From DATKNA01 sp963755755 (GTDB lineage: Bacteria > Actinomycetota > Actinomycetes > Actinomycetales > Kineosporiaceae), in the NCBI GenBank assembly GCA_963755755.1, contig CAVWLJ010000008.1, forward strand, positions 131,493 to 195,492: 64,000 nucleotides of DNA, given 5' to 3'. The notes under the pieces are model-generated. The model searched no databases. It saw only the letters and a program-made list of their open reading frames with translations, and was not told the DNA's origin. A program made the translations under genes and the position numbers. This document shows, piece by piece, positions 46,959 through 55,797 of this stretch. Position 1 is the stretch's first letter; each line of letters begins with the position of its first letter.

Positions 46959-47033
46959 GTGGACGTGCGCTTCGTCGGCAGCGGCGACGCCTTCGGCAGC
47001 GGCGGCAGATTCCAGACGTGCATCGTCGAGTGA
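46959..47033 (+). pseudogene. MBL-fold hydrolase N-terminal stub
   Basis: GTG 46959 encodes only VDVRFVGSGDAFGSGGRFQT plus four residues before TGA. That sequence is the classic first strand of RNase Z/arylsulfatase-type MBL hydrolases, which normally have 250 or more further residues. The truncation coincides with the beginning of unrelated regulator sequence. Confidence 0.6.
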
Positions 47034-47093
47034 AACGCCTGCGGCTGGTGCCACCGATTCCTCGGTCAGCGCCAGTGGGTGAGACTACGAACG

Positions 47094-48532
47094 TGGCGTA
47101 TCGGCTGGAGCACGTGCTCTGGCTGACGGACCGACCAGAGCAGGTGGCCGGGCATGCCCTCGCTGCTGGCGACGCCGACCGTGCCGCCCGCGCGTACCTG
47201 CTCGCCGGTGAGCAGGCGGGCCGACGGTTCGCGGCCGCCGACGCGGAGGCGCTGCTGACCTGCGCCGTGGACGCGGCCCTCCTGGCCGGCGCGGCGGCCG
47301 TGGCCGGGCGGGCGTACCTGGCCCGGGGCCGGGTGCGGGACGCGCTGACCGTGTACCCGGGGGCGATGGCGGACTTCCACGCGGCGGTCGACACCGCCCG
47401 GAAGGTCGGGGACCGCCAGCTGGAGATGGTGGCGCTGCGCGAACTCGGCGGGGACGTGCCGATCTCCCTCGGACTGTCCGTTGTGGAGTGCGTGACGCAT
47501 CTGTCCGACGGGTTGGCGATCGCCGAATCCTTGGCGGACCGGACGATGGAGGCGGAGCTGTTGAGCCGTCTCGCGATCATCTCCGCCAGCCGGTTGCGGC
47601 TGTCGGAGTCGCTGGGCTATGCGCACCGGGCGGTACGCGTAGCCCAGGCCGGCGCCGACGAGCGCGCGTTGGCCTCGGCGCTGGACGGGTTGAAGAACAG
47701 TCTCGCGTACCTGGGCGAGATCGACGCGTTGACCCAGGTGGTGGACGAGCTGGAGCCGTTGCTGCGCCGACACAACGACCTGTGGCTGCTGCAGTGGACC
47801 CTCTACGAGTCGGCGTTCGCGGCGATCGCCGGCGCCCGGTGGGACGACGCACTGGCCCTGATCCGGTCCGCGGTCGAGGTCAACCGGCGCAGCGGATACC
47901 GGGCGTACGAAGGGTGGTTCGTCGGCAACCTCGGCTGGGTGCACCGGTTGCGCGGCGACTACGACGAGGCGGTCGCGTGCGGACGGCGGGCGTACGAGTT
48001 GAGCAGCGATTCGATCCATCCGTGGTGGCGGGTGGCCATCTGCGCCGACCTGGGGGCCGCCCTGCTGGCGGCCGGCGCGCACGCGGAGGCGGTTGCGGTC
48101 CTGGAGGAGGGCGCCGGCCGGGACGTCGGCAGCGGCGGAGAGGGGTACTTCGTTCGTTGCCTGGCGCCGCTGGCGGCGGTGACCGGGGACTCGCAGCTGC
48201 TGGCTCGGGCGGACGCCCTGATGGCCGGCATCGACGCGCCACCCGGCAGCGCATGGCTGTACGGCGCGGACGCGTACCTGTGGGTGGGCCGGGCGTGGCT
48301 GTTGCACGACGAGCCGGAGCGGACGCGTACTGTCATCGCACCGTTGCTGGTGGCGGCGAACCGGATCCCGTGGCGCCCCGTCCAGGTGCCGGCCCTGCTG
48401 CTCGACGCGCAAGCGGTGACCGCGCTCGGCGGCGACGCCACCGCTCCGCTGGCCGCCGCGCGGCAACTCGCCCGGCAGTACGGATTCACCCACCTGCTGC
48501 CCGAGCAGGCGCCCCGAGCGGCTCGCCCCTGA
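47094..48532 (+). pseudogene. TPR/helical C-terminal part of a large AAA+ transcriptional regulator
   Basis: About 480 residues of TPR-like helical repeats: QVAGHALAAGDADRAARAYL, LAGEQAGRRFAAADAEALL, ADFHAAVDTARKVGDRQLEM, LSESLGYAHRAVRVAQAGAD and RLRGDYDEAVACGRRAYEL. This matches the post-ATPase half of MalT/adenylate-cyclase-like regulators, whose tail begins near LEHVLWLTDRPEQ. The cyclase or DNA-binding and P-loop parts are absent upstream, where an unrelated MBL stub lies. No LuxR-type helix-turn-helix follows. It is a truncated remnant, though the frame itself is intact. Confidence 0.65.
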
Positions 48533-48614
48533 CGGCCGCATAGCGGCCTTCCTCCCTCCCGGCATTGCAGTCGGCTTGCAATGCCAGCGCAATGGGCGAC
48601 GCCATCGTGAGGAC

Positions 48615-49679
48615 ATGACCATCAACGAGAACAAGCTGAAGGAGTTCCTGAACCGGTTCGTCGGCGACCTCGGCGCGACCATCGCCGCGGGCAACGTCGT
48701 GATCGGGCACCGGCTCGGCCTGTACCAGGCGCTGGCCGCGGGCCCGGCGACGCCGGACGAGCTCGCCGCGAGCGACCGAGACCGACCCGCGGTACGTCAC
48801 CGAGTGGCTGCGCGGCCAGGCGGCGGGTGGCTACGTCGAGTACGACGCGCGACCGGCAGCTACTCGCTGACCGAGGAGCAGGCGTTCGCCCTGGCCGACC
48901 CGGACGGCCCGCTGTACGCGCCCGGCGCCTTCGTGCTCGCGCTCGGCGCGCTGCACGCCGAGCCCCGGATCACCGAGGCGTTCCGCACCGGTGCGCGGCG
49001 TCGGCTGGCACGAGCACGACCACGACGTCTTCGTCGGCTGCGAGCAGTTCTTCCGGCCCGGCTACATCGCCAACCTGGTCGCCGAGCTGGATCCCCGCGC
49101 TCGACGGCGTCGAGGCGAAGCTGCGGGCGGGCGCGAGGGTCGCCGACGTCGGCTGCGGGCTGGGCGCCTCGACCGTGCTGCATGGCGCGAGGATACCCGA
49201 ACGTCGACCGTTCGTCGGCTCCGACTACCACGAGGGCTCGATCGAGCTGGCCCGCAAGCGGGCCGCCGAGGCCGGCGTCGCCGACCGGGTCGACCTTCGA
49301 GGTCGCCGAGCGCGCAGGACTTCCCCGGCACCGGCTACGACCTGGTCGACCACGTTCGACTGCCTGCACGACATGGGCGACCCGCTGGGCGCGGCCCGGC
49401 ACATCCGCGCAGCGCTCGCCGCCGGACGGCACCTGGCTGATCGTCGAGCCGTCCGCCGGCGACACCGTCGCCGACAACCTCAACCCGGTCGGCCGCGTGT
49501 ACTACAACTTCTCCACGTTCCTGTGCGTGCCGAACGCCCTGTCGCAGCCGGGCGGCTACGCGCTCGGCGCGCAGGCCGGCGAGGCGGCGATCCGGCAGGT
49601 CGTCACCGACGCCGGGTTCACCCGGTTCCGCCGCGCGGCCGAGACGCCGTTCAACATCGTCTACGAGGCGCGGCCCTGA
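48615..49679 (+). pseudogene. SAM-dependent methyltransferase with winged-helix N-terminus, frame changed at least eight times
   Basis: The protein can be read almost completely by hopping frames: NENKLKEFLNRFVGDLGATI and LGLYQALAAGPATPDELAA, TETDPRYVTEWLRGQAAGGY, ATGSYSLTEEQAFALADPDG, GVGWHEHDHDVFVGCEQFFR, motif I RVADVGCGLGAST, MARGYPNVD, FVGSDYHEGSIELARKRAAE, FDCLHDMGDPLGAARHIRAA, and finally DGTWLIVEPSAGDTVADNLN to the end. Each hop needs one base, mostly an insertion, every 60-150 bp. Apart from the indels there is no sign of decay. The family is the rRNA/small-molecule type Methyltransf_25 with a wHTH dimer domain. Confidence 0.7.
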
Positions 49680-49843
49680 GTCAGCGGCGGAGGTTCTCCG
49701 GCCGTCGGCCAAGAACCTCCGTCTCCAACCAGGCCCCGACCACCATCAAGGATTGCCATGTTCCCCTCCACGCGCACCTCGCTCGCCTGTTAACCGGCGA
49801 GAGGATCGCCGACGAGCATAGAAGGGCCGATCACTATCGGCGC

Positions 49844-50446
49844 ATGGCCGAGGCGCGACGAGCGCGGCGGCGCGCACGATCTCTCTGGCCGCGTCGTCCC
49901 CTCGACAGTTCGCGGGCGGTCGGCGCGCCTGACGTCCGGATCGCCGAGGCCAACCCTTCTCATCGCCGAGCCCTGCTCGCCTTCCTGCGCGAACTGTCGC
50001 CACGTACCGCCTACAACCGCTTCGTCACGCCCGCCCCGCCCGCGAGCGTCGTGGACGTGCACGTCATGCTCGCCAACGACGCGTGTCACCGGACCGTCCT
50101 CGCGCTGCGAGGAGAGGAGATCGTCGGTCACGCCCATGCCGTCGCATCACCCGATCGCGACCCGGTCGAACTCGGACTCGTCATCGCCGACGAATGGCAG
50201 GGCATGGGCCTCGGACCATGCCTCGTGCGCGCGCTCCTGGAATCAGGCCCAGCCGCCGCGGCCGACGAACTCGAATTCTTTGTCCTCGCCTGGAACACCC
50301 GGGCTCGCCGCATGATCAAAAACCTCTGGCCCGATGCGATCGGAGACCGGGAGGGAGAGCTCATTCACTACCGGGTCCGACGCGCACCCACTTCTACCCG
50401 CACCGTCCTCACATCCGCCGTCACGGCCGGCCGTTGCCGGACCTGA
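49844..50446 (+). CDS. GNAT-family N-acetyltransferase
   Basis: The acetyltransferase domain is clear: VRIAEANPSHRRALLAFLRE, SPRTAYNRFVTPAPP, LGLVIADEWQGMGLGPCLVR (acetyl-CoA loop) and ELEFFVLAWNTRARRMIKNL. The start is uncertain. ATG 49844 opens within a basic stretch, but homologous-looking sequence (HAHLARLLTGERIADEHRRA) extends upstream in the same frame without a start codon, while an ATG at 49758 is one base out of frame. A start-proximal one-base error is likely. Confidence 0.7.
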   Translation: MAEARRARRRARSLWPRRPLDSSRAVGAPDVRIAEANPSHRRALLAFLRELSPRTAYNRFVTPAPPASVVDVHVMLANDACHRTVLALRGEEIVGHAHAVASPDRDPVELGLVIADEWQGMGLGPCLVRALLESGPAAAADELEFFVLAWNTRARRMIKNLWPDAIGDREGELIHYRVRRAPTSTRTVLTSAVTAGRCRT

Positions 50447-50510
50447 CCACCAGGCGGCCACTGCCTACAGGACCGAGTGAGCCACGACCAACGAGGAAGG
50501 AACCTCAACG

Positions 50511-50720
50511 ATGCAAACGATGACGAACGTCCATGCCCTCACGCCGTGCGCGATCTGTTCGACACGCATGGCGATACCAGGCGAACCATGGTGCACCACA
50601 TGCGACGCCGTGACGCTGCCCGCCCTGGTCCCGGACGGCATCGGCCTCCTCGGCCTGCCGCCCTCACCCCGACCTGCTACAACCCATAGCCGACCGACGC
50701 AGGTGACGAGAAGTCAATGA
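50511..50720 (+). CDS. Small double-CxxC protein (69 aa)
   Basis: AAGGAAGG lies nine bases before the ATG. The product has CAIC and CTTC 17 residues apart (LTPCAICSTRMAIPGEPWCT), which would form a four-Cys zinc knuckle, and a disordered Pro/Ser tail. Its stop overlaps the next ATG by four bases (ATGA), indicating coupling. No family is recognised. Confidence 0.5.
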   Translation: MQTMTNVHALTPCAICSTRMAIPGEPWCTTCDAVTLPALVPDGIGLLGLPPSPRPATTHSRPTQVTRSQ

Positions 50721-51044
50721 TCACTCGCGTCTTCATACCGACGATCCGGGCCGGCAGGGAGGGAGGACTTCGAACAGTTCCTCCGCGAGACGGCCATTCC
50801 ACTCGTGTCGCAGCAGTCGGGGCTCGTGACACAGAACGTCGGCAGGCGCCACGCCCCCTGTACCACGACGGACTATCTGTATTTCAGCGTCTGGGAGGAC
50901 GTCGGCGCGACCAGAGCCTTCGCCGGTGAGAACTGGCAACAAGCAGTGATCACCCCGGAGGAGGCGCACTTGCTCGAGCACGCGTGGATCGGGCACTACG
51001 ACGATCTCCTCAGGCCCGGCCAACTGGGGCACGCGCCGAGCTGA
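50717..51044 (+). pseudogene. Antibiotic-biosynthesis-monooxygenase-type small protein, one frameshift
   Basis: MITRVFIPTIRAGREG continues in another frame as DFEQFLRETAIPLVSQQSGL, TTDYLYFSVWEDVGATRAFA, and ENWQQAVITPEEAHLLEHAW. One inserted G near 50760 explains the break. The repaired protein, about 108 residues, has the dimeric ferredoxin-like ABM fold seen in heme-degrading and quinol-oxidising monooxygenases. Co-translated with the CxxC protein. Confidence 0.6.
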
Positions 51045-51398
51045 TCAGCGCATGACACGGCCAGCTTGCTCGCGATCCTTGGCGGCCTGGGCGCGGTCGG
51101 ACTGGGACTCGAACCGGTCCAAGGCCGCCTCCTCCCGTTGTCCCCAGCGGCGTCACGGCGCGCCGCAGCTCGATTGCGGGGCCTCGACGAGATCGGCGGG
51201 GTCACCGACGCTCAGGTCACGGTCGCGGCCGCTCAAGTCCCGATCGACTGCGCCGCTACCCTGGTCCAGTGCTACATCCTCGATAGACACCACTCCTGCT
51301 GCCACGTCTCGGAGTTCGGCGACCAGGTCCTGTGCTCGGGCCTCGGCGTGACGATGATCGGCTATCGCATCCCTCATGATCGCTCGGCACGACTTCAT
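51045..51398 (-). pseudogene. Conserved charged helical protein, frame broken
   Basis: On the minus strand MRDAIADHRHAEARAQDLVA and DRDLSGRDRDLSVGDPADLV continue, after a break near 51150, as REEAALDRFESQSDRAQAAK and DREQAGRVMR to the stop. The Asp/Arg/Ala-rich heptad-like pattern suggests a long helix. Similar DRDLSVGDRADLVEA segments occur in actinobacterial proteins of unknown role (recollection only). Region 51399-51792 downstream of the cupredoxin holds no supportable gene. Confidence 0.4.
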
Positions 51399-51682
51399 AG
51401 GGTGGCGGCGTGGCTCCGAGCACCGGCCTCGCAGGCACGGCCCCGGACGGGCGACGGCCCCTGCATCTCCCGACCTCGAGGAGTGCGGGGCGGTCGGTCC
51501 TCGCGGGCACCGAACCAAGTACCTCCCACCTGGTGCGATGGGACGAGGATCACGTTAGTCCACCGGTCAACAGCCCCCGATCATGGCTCCGTTCGCGGGC
51601 TCATCCCACGATTCGCGTCTACATCGACGGCGGGTTCGCAGAGTGGTAATCAGTGGTGAAGTGATCCTTCTCGACACGCCAG

Positions 51683-51699
51683 GCTCGGCCTGGCCGAGC
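51683..51699. terminator. Possible terminator of the cupredoxin gene
   Basis: GCTCGGCC-T-GGCCGAGC is a near-perfect compact hairpin about 95 bases beyond the cupredoxin stop. There is no T-tract, and the distance makes the assignment weak. Confidence 0.3.
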
Positions 51700-51792
51700 G
51701 GGCCAGCCTGCCGACCATGATGACGATCAGCACCGACGAGGGCCGGTCACGTACGGCCCAGTGCCGTGCGCTTTGGCCCGAGCCATGCCGAA

Positions 51793-52281
51793 CTACTTCA
51801 CAACGATGGTGCCGGTCATGAAAGGATGTATGGAGCAGTGGTAGTCGACTGTGCCGGCGCTGGTGAAGGTGTGGGTATAGGTTTGGCCGCTCCCCAACGC
51901 CTGTGAGGTGAATGATTTGTCATTGGCGGTGACGGTGTGTTGGGTGGAGTCGTCGAACTTCCAGGTGACGGTTGTCCCGACGGGGACCGTGAGGGTCTTG
52001 GGGGTGAACATGAAATTGTTGATCTCCACCGTCGACCCGGCAACTGCAGTGCCCGAACCGGTCGACGCCGATCCCGTCGTGGGCGCCGACGGGTTCGCTC
52101 CACCACCGCCCGAATCGATCGACGCCGATGCCGTCGCGGTCGCCGCCGGGGTCGCTGCACCACCGCCCGAACCGGAGCCGCAGGCGGCGGCCAGGCCAAG
52201 GGTTGCCAGCAGCGCCAGGAGACAGAAGAAGGGATGGCTGTGTCGTGCGTCAGTCGTGGGCGACAGTTCTTTGCGTTCCAT
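51793..52281 (-). CDS. Cupredoxin (plastocyanin-like) lipoprotein
   Basis: A lipoprotein signal (LLALLATLGLAAAC-GS) is followed by an Ala/Ser/Thr/Gly spacer and an 85-residue cupredoxin domain. Copper ligands are visible as His in DDSTQHTVTAND and Cys, His, Met in VDYHCSIHPFMTGTIVVK, a complete type-1 copper site. It should carry electrons or bind copper outside the membrane. The start ATG has GAGGG upstream. The gene stands alone, so the redox partner is unknown. Confidence 0.9.
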   Translation of the reverse strand: MERKELSPTTDARHSHPFFCLLALLATLGLAAACGSGSGGGAATPAATATASASIDSGGGGANPSAPTTGSASTGSGTAVAGSTVEINNFMFTPKTLTVPVGTTVTWKFDDSTQHTVTANDKSFTSQALGSGQTYTHTFTSAGTVDYHCSIHPFMTGTIVVK

Positions 52282-52505
52282 GAGCCCTCATTCCATAGCA
52301 GGACGTCGGACGGTGTGGCGTCACTAGGAGCTCCGTGAATAAACCGGTGCGGCCGTCGGCCTATGCAATGCTTGCCTCGGCATGCTTTCGAACGGTACGT
52401 GGGGACCCACCGGGCAACCGAGGTGGTCGTCCTCGCGGCCAGCAGCGACTCCGACAGCGCGGCTCGGGGGCAGGTGATTGTCAGATTGTCCCGCGGCCGG
52501 GCGGA

Positions 52506-52712
52506 TCACGAGCTGAGGAAGACTGGTAAGTCGGCGTTGATCGTGTCGGCCTGGTTGTCGGCCTGCCGTGGGGGAATCCGGCGTAGGTCTCCGGCGTCCC
52601 GAGCTGCACGCGCAGCACAGACAGCGGTGCCGAATCGGCGTACACAACGATCAGGTCGTCGTCGCCGTGCATGACGAGCACAGACACCCTGATCTTCTTC
52701 AGGTCTTGCTTC
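52506..52712 (-). pseudogene. C-terminal fragment of a chloroperoxidase/arylesterase-type alpha/beta hydrolase
   Basis: DLKKIRVSVLVMHGDDDLIV (acid Asp region), YADSAPLSVLRVQLGTPETY and AGFPHG (catalytic His) are in one frame, and the closing ADNQADTINADLPVFLSS is in the next. The first 200 residues of the enzyme, including the nucleophile Ser, are missing. It is a decayed remnant; nothing else is seen in 52282-52505. Confidence 0.6.
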
Positions 52713-52915
52713 CTCTTCGGTGGTCGCGAGGCGGGCGGCTCCGAGCCGCCGACGCGCGCCCGCGCGGTGACCAGTGGTGGTGGGCATCGCACTGCTCGGC
52801 AAGCTCGCCTTCGTAACCGTGGCTACTGGCACTACAGACCTCGGGGTCATTCTCGGAAACCCGGACGGGTGCGTTCGTCCGTCACAGATCATCTCGACCT
52901 GGGCCTCCTCGGACA

Positions 52916-53545
52916 TCATCGGGGACCGGGCGCCGGCATCTGGCCCAGGAGCTGTTCCATTTCAGTGAGCTGCTCGGCGAATGCGTCGCGTGGCGTACGA
53001 GTGCCGCACGAGCGCAGTAGCCGGGTGAAGTCGGCGGCCGCCTTGCCAATTCGCTCCGCCAGCCCACCAGATGACGATGCGACGCCGAAGTCATCAGTGG
53101 CGGCGTAGACACCAGCAGGGGAGACCACCGCGTGCAGGTACGAGAACATCGGCCGCAGCGCGTGCTCGAGCACGAGGGAGTGTCGTTCGGTGCCACCGGT
53201 GGCCGCGATCAACACGGGCATGTCTGTCAACGACTCCTCGGGCAGCACGTCGAAGAAGGACTTGAACAGCCCACTGAACGAGGCGTTGAACGCCGGGGTC
53301 ACCGCGATCAATCCGTCTGCGTTGGCGACGGCCCCGAAGGCCTCGGTGAGATCGGTAGTCGGGAAGCCGGTCAGCATCATGTCCATGATCGGGCGCCCGA
53401 GGCGGCGAAGCTCGATCGTCGATCTGCTGACCTGCTCGCCGGCGCGGGTCAGCTCCTGTTGCACTGCCTGGCCGAGCAGGTCAGCCAGCAACCGCGTCGA
53501 GGACGGCTCCCGCAACCCGCCGCTGACGATCACCAGTCGTGTCAT
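52916..53545 (-). CDS. NAD(P)H-dependent FMN reductase, CE1759-like
   Basis: The 209-residue flavodoxin-like reductase starts MTRLVIVSGGLREPSSTRLL, has GLIAVTPAFNASFSGLFKSF with FFDVLPEESL (flavin-binding loop), and VLIAATGGTERHSLVLEHAL. It would supply reduced FMN to the monooxygenase encoded immediately upstream; the two genes overlap by four bases (ATGA). The pair matches the CE1758/CE1759 type known from Corynebacterium (family knowledge). Confidence 0.85.
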   Translation of the reverse strand: MTRLVIVSGGLREPSSTRLLADLLGQAVQQELTRAGEQVSRSTIELRRLGRPIMDMMLTGFPTTDLTEAFGAVANADGLIAVTPAFNASFSGLFKSFFDVLPEESLTDMPVLIAATGGTERHSLVLEHALRPMFSYLHAVVSPAGVYAATDDFGVASSSGGLAERIGKAAADFTRLLRSCGTRTPRDAFAEQLTEMEQLLGQMPAPGPR

Positions 53546-54663
53546 CGCTGCTCCTGCTCCGCCTGGGACGATGCCGGGATCTGCGCGGCGATCGCCGCGA
53601 GGGATTCATGGGTCGGGGTGTCCGGCACGTGTTCGGGGCGTCCGATGGCGAACTCCTTACGCAGCACCGGCACGACGTCTTCCCCGAGCAGGTCCAGCTG
53701 CTCGAGCACCGTCTTCAGGGGCAGCCCGGCGTGATCGATCAGGAACAGCTGGCGCTGGTAGTCCCCGACGTAGTCCCGGAACCTCAAGGTTTTCTCGATG
53801 ACCTCCTGGGGCGAACCGACCGTTAGCGGGGTCTGAGCGGTGAACTCCTCCAGCGACGGGCCATGCCCGTATACCGGGGCGTTGTCAAAGTAGGGCCGGA
53901 ACTCCTTCACAGCGTCCTGACTGTTCGGCCGCATGAACACCTGCCCACCGAGGCCCACGATGGCCTGATCCGCGCGACCGTGCCCGTGATGTTCGAATCG
54001 CTGCCGGTACAGCCGCACCATGCGCTGCGTGTGCGAGCTGGGCCAGAAGATGTGGTTGGCGAAGAACCCATCACCGTAGAACGCCGCGAGTTCGGCCACC
54101 TCAGGGGTGCGAATCGCAGCGTGCCAGACGAACGGCGGCACGCCGTCCAACGGCTGTGGTGCGAGGGTGAATCCCTGCAGCGGTGTCCGGAACTTGCCGC
54201 TCCAGTCCACCACCGACTCCCGCCACAACCGCCGCAGCAACCCGTAATTCTCCACGGTCAACGGCACCGCGTCCCGGATATCCCTACCGAACCACGGGTA
54301 CACCGGGCCGGTGTTGCCCCGCCCCAGCATCACGTCGACCCGGCCGCCCGACAGATGCTGAAGCACACTGAAGTCCTCGGCGATCTTCACCGGGTCGTTG
54401 GTCGTGATCAACGTCGTGGACGTGGAAAGGATCAGTCGCTGAGTCTGCGCTGCGACGTACCCAAGCAGAGTGGTCGGTGAGGACGGCACGAACGGAGGGT
54501 TGTGGTGCTCGCCTGTGGCGAACACGTCCAGCCCGACCTCCTCGGCCTTCGTGGCGATCGTCACGGTGCCGCGGATCCGTTCGGCCTCAGTGGGGATCCT
54601 GCCGGTCGTAGGGTCCGGAGTGACATCGCCCACGGTGAAGACGCCGAACTGCATGCCGCTCAT
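53542..54663 (-). CDS. LLM-class flavin-dependent monooxygenase, CE1758-like
   Basis: ATG 54663 has GGGAGG seven bases upstream. The 373-residue luciferase-like barrel shows GLDVFATGEHHNPPFVPSSP, LILSTSTTLITTNDPVKIAE, DFSVLQHLSGGRVDVMLGRG and VGSPQEVIEKTLRFRDYVGD. Such enzymes oxidise a small organic substrate with O2 and reduced FMN provided by a partner reductase, here the downstream gene. The substrate is not known. Confidence 0.88.
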   Translation of the reverse strand: MSGMQFGVFTVGDVTPDPTTGRIPTEAERIRGTVTIATKAEEVGLDVFATGEHHNPPFVPSSPTTLLGYVAAQTQRLILSTSTTLITTNDPVKIAEDFSVLQHLSGGRVDVMLGRGNTGPVYPWFGRDIRDAVPLTVENYGLLRRLWRESVVDWSGKFRTPLQGFTLAPQPLDGVPPFVWHAAIRTPEVAELAAFYGDGFFANHIFWPSSHTQRMVRLYRQRFEHHGHGRADQAIVGLGGQVFMRPNSQDAVKEFRPYFDNAPVYGHGPSLEEFTAQTPLTVGSPQEVIEKTLRFRDYVGDYQRQLFLIDHAGLPLKTVLEQLDLLGEDVVPVLRKEFAIGRPEHVPDTPTHESLAAIAAQIPASSQAEQEQR

Positions 54664-54796
54664 CGTCACCTCCCCCAGCCGATCGAGAACACCTCGACGG
54701 CCATAGGAGCAGGGTGCACTCCTTGTGGTTCGCCAGCGTAGCGAGCGCAGTTCGCCGTCACCATCGTCAGCCAAGCAGACTCCACCCCGGATCGGA

Positions 54797-55205
54797 TCAC
54801 GCGTTGCTGATCAGGAGGGCTGCCTCTGTTGCGGATGGCGAATCGGGCCTCTGGTCCGCCGCGACGAGGTTGCCGCGAAGAGTTCTGCGGGGTTGACCGA
54901 GAGGTAGCGCCAGCGCACCGCGCGGTCGAAGGCTCCGGGCAAGATGTAGTGGATCTTCCGGGTGGTGCTGGTGCTCAACGCCCGGCAGACGTGCGTCCTT
55001 CGACGGCCGGCCGTTGCAGAGGTCACGGCATGTGTGCAGTCGAGCGCAGAAGCGTTCGAGGATCTCGGCGTCCAGCTTGCCCGCTTGGAGGTGACCCAGT
55101 CGGGGGACGATATGGAGGTGGATGAGGTCCTCGAACCCCTCGCGCGTGGTCACCTCGAGGTCGGCGACCTCCAACCATTGCTCGCGCGCCTGACGCACCG
55201 TGATC
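54797..55205 (-). pseudogene. Tyrosine recombinase core-binding-domain remnant
   Basis: On the minus strand ITVRQAREQWLEVADLEVTT and REGFEDLIHLHIVPRLGHLQ, then AGKLDAEILERFCARLHTCR, are typical SAM-like core-binding sequence of actinobacterial integrases. After a one-base change near 55020 it continues as LSTSTTRKIHYILPGAFDRA and VRWRYLSVNPAELFAA. The catalytic domain with R-H-R-Y residues is absent. Its N-terminal arm domain is also absent; a separate N-terminal stub lies at 42160-42399. Confidence 0.7.
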
Positions 55206-55282
55206 GCCGACCTCGGCTGTTGCTGCTGGCCCCACCTGGCCCTGGAGTTCGGTCAACGCTACCCGGGCCTCGCTCCTCAATC

Positions 55283-55420
55283 GTGTTGGTCAGCTTGGGC
55301 GTCAGGGCCCGGAAGTCGCTCCGGGAGCCCGGCCACCCGTGAAGCAGCAGCACAGGCGGCCCCGCCCCCGCGCGGTCATAGGTCAGCGAGAAGCCGTCGA
55401 TGCGCGACGATCGGGGGCAC
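55283..55420 (-). pseudogene. Alpha/beta hydrolase N-terminal remnant
   Basis: DGFSLTYDRAGAGPPVLLLH and GWPGSRSDFRALTPKL are the second and third strands of an epoxide-hydrolase-like protein with the HGWPG oxyanion motif. The homology ends abruptly near 55283, where the integrase remnant begins. Confidence 0.55.
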
Positions 55421-55554
55421 GACCCTGAGCTTAGTATTGCTACCGGACTTCGTGATCATTCGGTCGTGAGGGCTTGCCGCTTGCAATGGCTGGCGGGGGC
55501 GCGGGCTGTTGCCGAGCGCAGTGGTGTCCCGCAGGCGATGCGCCTGGCGATTCC

Positions 55555-55785
55555 GTAGCGGCCGTTGCGGTTGGCGCGATCGTGGGCCCGATGCCGAACG
55601 CAGACGGAACCGGCTACCTGGAGGGCATGGCCACCTTGGTCGCCGTGCTGGCCTGTCATGCCGTCCTCACCCACCTGCGTCGCCTACCCGGCGTCTCCTT
55701 CCTGACCGAACACGTACCTCGCCTACTCGTCGTCCGAGGACAGGTCCAAGAACGCCAGCTCCGGCGCAGCGGCCGCCTCACACCA
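55555..55785 (+). pseudogene. DUF421/YetF-like fragment
   Basis: VAVGAIVGPMPNADGTGYLE, LVAVLACHAVLTHLRRLPG and HVPRLLVVRGQVQERQLRRS follow the order of a DUF421 membrane protein: the end of a helix, the next helix and the PRLLV-G strand. Both ends are missing. Weak but consistent. Confidence 0.35.
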
Positions 55786-55797
55786 TCGGCCGGCATG

